A stretch of 64,000 nt of DNA from Onchidella celtica (taxonomy: Eukaryota; Mollusca; Gastropoda; Systellommatophora; Onchidiidae): NCBI GenBank assembly GCA_963931925.1, contig OZ007570.1:48080556-48144555 (forward strand), in the 5' to 3' direction. The notes under the pieces were generated by a model. It was not told where the DNA came from, did no database searches, and saw only the letters and a list, made by a program, of their open reading frames with translations. Of this stretch, positions 57,788 to 64,000 are shown one piece after another; position 1 is the stretch's first letter, and every line of letters begins with the position of its first letter. The position numbers were made by a program, and so were the translations under genes.

Positions 57788-58023
57788 TCTTCTGTCTCTT
57801 GGTCAGAATGAACAGAATGAGAGTGAATAATTAGATGGGAGGCCTTGCAGGTTGCATATGATAATGTTTCGAGGATGTAAATTTGGCAGATTTCTTTTGT
57901 TTTTGAACATCTCCTGTTATTTGTTCAGAATGAAGAGAATGAGAGTGAATAAATTGGATGGGTGGCCTTGCATAGGAGACTGTATCAAGGATGTAAATTT
58001 GCCAAATTTCTTTTGTTTTCCAT
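57788..58023 (+). repeat. Two-copy tandem duplication of about 118 bp
   Basis: Copies at about 57788-57907 and 57908-58023 share CAGAATGARSAGAATGAGAG, GGATGTAAATTTG and ATTTCTTTTGTTTT, with moderate divergence. They lie just downstream of the last visible CSTF3 exon. Confidence 0.8.
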
Positions 58024-58591
58024 ATTTTTTTTAGCCTTAGCGGCCTTTTGTTACAATGTATGTTTATCTGGTTTATTGCAGCTGTGCCTGCAGATCCATG
58101 AAAGAGTTATTTTTTAATGTGGACCCACAGTGCGTCCTGTCTTTTCTGAGAGAGGCTGAGATCTACAACTTGATTTAAAAACTTTAACACTCATTTACTA
58201 AACTTTTCAGATCTATACAAAACAACTTTTGAGAATTTTGCCATTGTGATAAAATTTTACAACACCATTTAATTCTATTGTAATTCTGAAATTTAGAAGC
58301 TCTGAATATGAAATATAAATAAAAACATGTATCCAAAAAGACCATGAAAGGCGCAAAATGGCTGTTACCATGCCAACAGGCTGTAAAACCCAAACTCAAA
58401 TTTGCAGCTGTGTTACGCAACAATTATGTGTGTGGTTAGTTTGTCATTCACGATTTTCGAACCTTTGACTCAAAGGCCACAAATATCCAGTCAACTACGC
58501 TTGAGTTGATGTCGTCGGGGGATTAAAAAAAAAGATCAACACATCTGTTGTTCAACTCATCCGTCGCTGACCCGATGTCAGGGGATATAAC
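58024..58591. other. CSTF3 intron sequence, no gene seen
   Basis: AT-rich sequence between the tandem duplication and the LTR element. No exon continuing CSTF3 was recognised. ATAAC immediately precedes the LTR and could be a target duplication, but the right end is outside the window. Confidence 0.5.
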
Positions 58592-59635
58592 TGTCACGAG
58601 TGGAGTGAGTGCAATTAAGGGGATTGCTACAGAGCGGGTGTAGAGTAAGAAAGGCTCACAGTAGACAGCAAGTTAAGCGTGCTGTTGTGAGTAGTGGGGG
58701 CGGGGTCTGAAGGAGGCGAAAGCGCTGTATAACTATCACTGCAAGTTAGAAGGTCCTAGGGATCGGACCTGTGAATAAAAGCCCATCGGGCGGACATAAA
58801 GGGGAAGCAGTCGAGAAGACTAGTGAGAGTCTTTCCAGTTACGACTGGTATGTAGAACGTTGATTGATTATTATGATTGATGTATTATATTATATTCGTC
58901 TATTACCATGATGTAAATAAGTATATGTGAGGAATGTGGAAGTCCTTGATATTGGATATAGCAATGTGCGCCATGAGCGATAGATGAAAGTGAGTTCATG
59001 GATTTGTAGCGCGAGTGAGTAGTGTGTACTCCGATGGAAGTGTGTTACCGTAAGATGTGTGGTGAGTGAAAGGTGAACTAGTGTGTGTACGGTTCATGGG
59101 TTGTAAGGAGAGGTGGAGTGAATAGAAATGGTAGGGTATTATACCAATGTAATGTTATTCTTGTAGGTGTCGGGGACGGGCCGAAGAGCCACCTCGATGA
59201 GCACAAGTGATAGGCTAGTGAACTGATACTATGTTGTTGCCATGTTGATGGCTATGGAAATACTAATGTGTTATTGCCCTGCTGAGGTGCTAGGGGAGTG
59301 TTAAGGTGTATGACAATAGGAAGGGGATATTGAGAGACTGCGGTGCCAGTAAATTATTAATGTACTATTAAGACCCTGAGGGGAGAGGCTGAGGCCGAAG
59401 TGCCTTTAGGAGTAACTACCGGATTGTGGATCCGAGGGAGAGTGTGTGTGAGAATAAGGCCGTTGTACGGCAGTTGATTTCAATAATATAATGTATGTAA
59501 TTGCGCTATTATCGGTATGATTATGTTTAATAAATGTGTGAGTCTGATGGATTGTTCTGTTAAGTGTTAACTTGGTTGTTCGTGATTGTTGTCCTGTCAT
59601 AACTTATTACATCTCCCAGTCTGGGATTTGTGACA
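58592..59635 (+). repeat. 5' long terminal repeat
   Basis: It starts TGTCACGAGTGG and ends GGGATTTGTGACA, so TGTCAC and GTGACA are perfect 6-bp inverted ends. It is directly followed by a primer-binding site and contains AATAAA at about 59529-59535 near its 3' part. Length 1,044 bp. If the duplicated junction is read differently, the LTR would end at 59658. Confidence 0.85.
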
Positions 59636-59636
59636 C

Positions 59637-59672
59637 TGGGGGCTCGTCCGTTGTGACACTGGGGGCTCGTCC
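59637..59672 (+). other. Duplicated tRNA-Pro-type primer-binding site
   Basis: TGGGGGCTCGTCC occurs at 59637-59649 and again at 59660-59672. This is the 13-nt core of the proline-tRNA primer-binding site used by many retroelements. The 23-bp tandem unit is TTGTGACACTGGGGGCTCGT plus CCG, and it also repeats the last bases of the LTR. Confidence 0.8.
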
Positions 59673-60617
59673 TGTTTACCTGTGGTCATTTTGACATTGT
59701 GTATTCGTTATATCTAGTTGTTTTTCTGTTGTGCTAGGAATTCATGCTGTTGTCTTTGTTCGTCGGATGAATGGAAATTTCATGATATGATTTATGTATG
59801 TTTATGAATAATAATATGTATTGATGCATGTATTGCTATGAATAGGTATTAATGTGTATTTAAACTTTCCAGAGTGTGTGCGTGCAGCCTGAGGAGACGA
59901 GCAGCCAGAGCTCCGATTAAAGGGAGGAGTTTTACTCAAAATTTCAAAAATTGAAAGTTAAGTGAAGCTGAAATTTTGTGCCCTGGATTGTGGGCTGTTC
60001 CTTTAATCTGTCTTTTTCCCTGTTTTTGCTGTTTTTGTTGTCGTTATAGGTTATACGGGCGGTGGCGCGGGTTTGCTGTGGTGAGCGTAGTTTGTCCTCT
60101 TCGGGAGGTGGGCTAATCTAGGAACTTCGTTCATCACAGTGAACAGTTCTGTAGGGACCTGTATTTTTGTTTAGATTGTGCCGTTCTATCTTCCTCGTTG
60201 TTTTAGGAAGACGTTTCTCTTGTCCTTCTCCTCCCTATTTGTAGATACGTTCTTTTTTTTCAGACTCTGTTCTTGTTGTACCGTGTAGTGTAATCGGCGT
60301 AGTTAGGTTGTAATTTTTTTTTCCATTATATTTTCTTTTTTACGTCTTTGTCCTAGTCTGGTTCGTTGTCCTTGACGTCCTTGTGGTCTTTCTACTGAAT
60401 TTCCTTATTCTTGTCTTTTCTATTTTTTTTTTATTATTAATAGTGCTATATATTTTATAAATATAGAATTAGTTAGGAAGTACGTAAATTTCTGAATTGT
60501 ATTCGAGACAAGTGGGTGTTGCTATTATAGTGACATAGTTTCAGGTCTCTGGTTAGTGATCATACCGACAGGGTAGCCGTTTTCATAGTATACATACCAT
60601 AACCATAAATCTGTGAA

Positions 60618-63600
60618 ATGGCGGAACTCCAACAACTAATGAAGTTGGGTAAGGAACTTGGCCTTGAGGGAGACGAGCTACGCGGCTGGATTAAAGAACA
60701 GCAGGCAGAAATGCGCGATGAGCGTGCTAAGGATAGAGAGCGAGAGGAGCAGGAGAGACAGGATAAGGCTCAGGAGAGGGAGTTAAAGTTAAAGGAGATA
60801 GAGGCGCAAGTAAAGATTGCGGAATTAGAAAGCAAAAAGAATGCGCCAACAGAAACAGTTGAGCGGCAGGTACACAATAAAGGTAGCGTTAGGATTAAGC
60901 TCCCTACGTTCGACGACCGGAAGGACGACATAGACGCCTTCCTTTACAGGTTCGAGCTGAACGCACAATTGCAATGGGGGGAAAATAAGGAATTATGGGC
61001 CACGTACCTGGCATCGCTATTGCAGGGGCGAGCGTTAACATACTTTAAAGAGCTACAGCGCGAAGACGTACAAGATTACGATAAGCTGAAGGCTTTGCTG
61101 CTTCGCCGATTTGCGCGTACCGAGGAATACTTCCGGGAGCAGTTTAGGCGAGCACGTGCAGATACCAGGGAGGACTTTGCTGCCTTCGTCGCGAGACTAA
61201 CTGAGTATTTCGCGAACTGGGTAGACTTGGCGCATGTGGGCACGGATTTCGCTAAACTGAAAGACCTAATGATCCGTGACCAGCTGTACGCGTCGTGCCA
61301 CAAAGATCTGGTGGCTTTCCTGAAAGAGAACGAACCCGCGACGGTGCAGGAGGCGTCTAAGTTGGCGGAGGCATACCGTACGGCGCATCCGTCCAAACCA
61401 GTCGCCAGGGCATACGTCCAAGATGCTGGGTACGTCGCCGTTGTCGAGGGGTCGCCGGCAGGACTTGGGGACAGGTCGCGTCAGCGTGGTGCCTATAGCG
61501 GGCAAGCCCAGGGGCAGCGTAGGGGCTATCACCAATCACCGGCGTATGGATCCGGTAAGTTTGACCGAGCAGGAGGGCTAGGTCGCGGTAATGGCCGGGG
61601 GCGAGTTGTGACCTTTGCCGATGACCGACGGCATAGGGACTCTAGTTCCGGTCGCGAGGGGTCACGGGGACCCAGGCCTAGAGCAGCACAGGGAGCGGAG
61701 TGTTGGACTTGCGGACGCGTGGGTCACTTTTCGCGCGAGTGTAGGGCCGCGAAGTGTTGGAACTGCGGAAGAGCAGATCACATCAGCGTGAACTGCCCTG
61801 CAGGTAGGATAGCGGCGAACGTGGACAGTAGCTCCAGTCCATGTTCCCCAAATAAATTTCATCATGCGGCTGCGTGTGTTACATCGGACAACGGAGGCGG
61901 ACAGTATTCTAAGTGTCCCAGTTGTGAGAAGTTATTATCTTCCGGTGTTTTACCTTGTGGGAGAAAGATCCCCGTTATAAATTCATGTCATACAGGAGGT
62001 GGTCTTAGGGTTTATCCGGGGTTTGTTGGGGACGAACCGGTCTCGGTTTTACGAGATACAGGATCTACCGTTGTGGGAGTGCATAGGGATTGCATTCGGG
62101 ATTCACAGCTTACAGGTGAGACTGTCCCGTGCATACAATTTTCGGGGGCCATTGAGAAATTACCCATGGCAAGAATAATGATAGATACACCTTTCCTTAG
62201 CGGGGAAGTCGAAGCAGTCGTTGGCTGTTTTCCAGGCGCCCAGCTCATCATTGGGAATGTATCACGGGTAGTTTCCCCTTCCGATGAGAACGTGCAAGCA
62301 TGGTCGCAATCAAAAGGTATTGACTTTTGCGCCGCGGTCGAAACACGTCGACGGGTAGCGGATAAAGATAAGATTAGACCTTTGGCGACGCCAGCGGTCA
62401 ACCTAGATATCACGCCAGAGCGCTTGGCGAGATTACAAAGGGAGGACCCATCATTAAACCCATGTTTTGGGGAAGCGCGAACCGAGAAAACGAGGAGATA
62501 TAAGAACGGGTCGTCCTCTTTTTTTGTTCAGGCGGGCATTCTGTTCCGTAAGTATGTAACGGTGTCCTCAATTTTAAAGCAGGTCGTTGTGCCAGCGTTG
62601 CTGATCGCAACAGTATTGCACTTGGCACATGATGTCCCATTAGCGGGTCATATGGGGATAGCTAGAACCAAGGAAAGGGTCCTTAAAAATTTTTACTGGC
62701 CATCGATCCACAGAGATGTGCAGGTCTATTGTAAGACGGGCAGTGCGTGCCAAAAGACGACGCATAAGGGTCGTACACCCCAGGCTCCTCGTCAAAAGAT
62801 CCCCACGGTTTCGGAGCCGGTTAAAAAGGTTTCGATAGACCTTGTTGATTTAAGAGAAAGACTATCTGCAGCGCGCACTATAGCAGAAGAAGCGTCTAGT
62901 ATCGCTTCGAAAAGAGCAAAAGACTATAAAGATAGAGGTTCCAAACTGAGAATTTTTAAGCCAGGAGACAAGGTTCTGTTGTTGTTACCTACGGACCATA
63001 ATAAGTTATTGATGACATGGAAAGGCCCTTATGTTATTGAGCGAGTTGTTTCAAAGGTAGATTACGCTATCCACATTGATGGAGCGAGTAAGGTTTTCCA
63101 TGTTAACATGCTACAGAGATTTTATGAGAGACCACAGTATCTGTGTGCACAGACAAGACCAGAGGAGACTGTCTTCTCTATTGCTTGTACGGGGGTCGTA
63201 GACCAGTTGGACTGTGACGTAAACGACACCGAGGCGCAGGAAGAGTTACAGATTCAATTGCCGGAGTTAACTCCGACACAAGGTTACAGGGACGTTAACA
63301 TTAACCCTGACCTTGCCAGTTCAAGGAGTAGGGAACTTGAGACCCTGTTAGCGTCATTTCCGGATGTTGTTACGGATTTGCCGGGTCGCACTACGGTGAT
63401 CCAGCACCAAATAAAGTTGACTTCGGATAAGCCAGTATTTCTTAGACCGTATCCGTTGCCTTTTTCTTCGAGAGATAGAGTTATAAAGGAAGTTGAGTCA
63501 ATGTTGAAGTTAGATGTCATAGAACCATCAACATCGCCGTATTCATCACCCATCGTCCTCGTGAAAAAACTTGATGGATCGGTGCGGTTCTGTATTGATT

Positions 63601-64000
63601 TTCGAAGATTGAACACTATTACGGTAGGCGATAGGGAGCCTATTCCGTTTCAGGAGGAATTAATAGCTTCATTGGCCGGGTCCACGTGGTTTTCCAAGAT
63701 AGATTTGACGAAAGGGTATTGGGAAATCCCGCTTACTGAGGAGTCTAAACAATACACGGCGTTCCAAACGCCCATTGGATTATTCCAATTTAAGGTCATG
63801 CCATTTGGGTTGGTAAACGCGCCAGCGACGTTTGCACGATTAATGAGACTAGTGTTGAAGGACATACCTAATGTCGTGTCATTCTTTGATGATATAGCAT
63901 GCCATACGTCGACATGGTCTGATCATATTCAGACACTAACAGTAATTTTTCAACGATTACGTCATTTTGGGTTAACTGCTAAGCCCGCAAAGATGGATTT
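60618..64000 (+). CDS. Gag-Pol polyprotein of LTR element (3' end outside window)
   Basis: ATG 60618 opens MAELQQLMKLGKELGLEGDE, followed by a charged coiled-coil-like segment (60710-60850), a retrotransposon Gag region and two CCHC knuckles at 61701 (CWTCGRVGHFSREC) and 61755 (CWNCGRADHISVNC). The protease with LRDTGST is near 62046. An integrase zinc-binding segment is near 62619-62760, where the usual HHCC pattern has Gly for one Cys (CKTGSAC). The integrase C-terminal GPY-type motif WKGPYVIERV is at 63018. The RT follows from about 63400: RFCIDFRRLN, SKIDLTKGYW and FFDDI (usual YxDD). Landmarks at 60618, 61701, 62043, 63018 and 63591 share one frame and no stop was found across the 3.38 kb. 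The integrase catalytic core (D,D35E) is absent between about 62838 and 62850. Confidence 0.88.
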   Translation, partial: MAELQQLMKLGKELGLEGDELRGWIKEQQAEMRDERAKDREREEQERQDKAQERELKLKEIEAQVKIAELESKKNAPTETVERQVHNKGSVRIKLPTFDDRKDDIDAFLYRFELNAQLQWGENKELWATYLASLLQGRALTYFKELQREDVQDYDKLKALLLRRFARTEEYFREQFRRARADTREDFAAFVARLTEYFANWVDLAHVGTDFAKLKDLMIRDQLYASCHKDLVAFLKENEPATVQEASKLAEAYRTAHPSKPVARAYVQDAGYVAVVEGSPAGLGDRSRQRGAYSGQAQGQRRGYHQSPAYGSGKFDRAGGLGRGNGRGRVVTFADDRRHRDSSSGREGSRGPRPRAAQGAECWTCGRVGHFSRECRAAKCWNCGRADHISVNCPAGRIAANVDSSSSPCSPNKFHHAAACVTSDNGGGQYSKCPSCEKLLSSGVLPCGRKIPVINSCHTGGGLRVYPGFVGDEPVSVLRDTGSTVVGVHRDCIRDSQLTGETVPCIQFSGAIEKLPMARIMIDTPFLSGEVEAVVGCFPGAQLIIGNVSRVVSPSDENVQAWSQSKGIDFCAAVETRRRVADKDKIRPLATPAVNLDITPERLARLQREDPSLNPCFGEARTEKTRRYKNGSSSFFVQAGILFRKYVTVSSILKQVVVPALLIATVLHLAHDVPLAGHMGIARTKERVLKNFYWPSIHRDVQVYCKTGSACQKTTHKGRTPQAPRQKIPTVSEPVKKVSIDLVDLRERLSAARTIAEEASSIASKRAKDYKDRGSKLRIFKPGDKVLLLLPTDHNKLLMTWKGPYVIERVVSKVDYAIHIDGASKVFHVNMLQRFYERPQYLCAQTRPEETVFSIACTGVVDQLDCDVNDTEAQEELQIQLPELTPTQGYRDVNINPDLASSRSRELETLLASFPDVVTDLPGRTTVIQHQIKLTSDKPVFLRPYPLPFSSRDRVIKEVESMLKLDVIEPSTSPYSSPIVLVKKLDGSVRFCIDFRRLNTITVGDREPIPFQEELIASLAGSTWFSKIDLTKGYWEIPLTEESKQYTAFQTPIGLFQFKVMPFGLVNAPATFARLMRLVLKDIPNVVSFFDDIACHTSTWSDHIQTLTVIFQRLRHFGLTAKPAKMD

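Larger units (their letters stand above)
58592..64000 (+). mobile_element. Ty3/gypsy LTR retrotransposon, IN-before-RT order, partial
   Basis: A 5' LTR, primer-binding site, about 0.95-kb leader and one long gag-pol frame that leaves the window. The order is gag, CCHC knuckles, protease, integrase remnant, RT. This integrase-first order is known from Gmr1-like Ty3/gypsy elements. The copy lies in the CSTF3 transcription direction, in an intron or at a break in that gene. RNase H, the 3' LTR and the target duplication cannot be seen. Confidence 0.9.

Noticed and set aside
61076-63865. Multiple minus-strand frames up to 133 residues
   Set aside because: Shadows of the gag-pol frame, which is open on the plus strand past the window edge.
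1-64000. CRISPR arrays, bacterial operons or prophage
   Set aside because: No spaced short repeats, ribosome-binding sites or compact operons; the genes are intron-split animal genes.

Overview
This is an animal nuclear genome window, AT-rich, with intron-split genes and dense transposable elements. It most likely comes from a lophotrochozoan, probably a mollusc. That placement is an inference from BovB-like RTE LINEs, piggyBac-type MITEs, a Gmr1-order Ty3/gypsy element and a striking excess of the 8-mer TACATGTA. No species is claimed.

Left part (about 3.8-21.4 kb, minus strand): a complete 12-exon gene for the PRDM4 orthologue. Exon phases agree throughout and give a protein of about 2,381 residues. 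It has a very long disordered Ser/Thr/Gln/Asn-rich N-terminal region from two giant exons, then a CX2CX7CX2H zinc knuckle, a PR (SET-like) domain and seven C-terminal zinc fingers, the last of C2HC type as in vertebrate PRDM4. One intron inside the fingers appears to use a GC-AG donor. The introns carry hairpin MITEs, a 1.1 kb TTAA-flanked element, a minisatellite and a LINE fossil.

Middle (about 21.4-40.6 kb): the region between two divergently oriented genes, probably including a very long first intron of the right-hand gene. It holds a 4,253-bp LINE with a 14-bp target-site duplication (minus strand) beside a 320-bp 5'-truncated sister copy (plus strand) with its own 13-bp duplication. It also holds a 5'-truncated BovB-like RTE reading frame with a CADD active-site box, a second 1.1-1.2 kb TTAA element with a LINE tail nested in it, and four same-orientation copies of a roughly 780-bp TTAA-flanked MITE.

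Right part (40.6-57.7 kb, plus strand): 16 phase-consistent exons of CSTF3 (CstF-77), covering essentially the whole HAT-repeat region. The C-terminal third is not in the window. A candidate first coding exon lies at 25.2 kb.

Right end (58.6-64.0 kb, plus strand): a Ty3/gypsy LTR retrotransposon with a 1,044-bp 5' LTR (TGTCAC...GTGACA), a proline-tRNA-type primer-binding site present twice in a 23-bp tandem duplication, and one uninterrupted gag-pol frame that runs off the window. Its domain order is gag, protease, integrase remnant, reverse transcriptase, the Gmr1-type order. The integrase catalytic core is missing although the frame stays open.

PRDM4 is a chromatin/transcription regulator and CSTF3 a pre-mRNA 3'-end processing scaffold. 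Nothing in the sequence shows them working together beyond adjacency.
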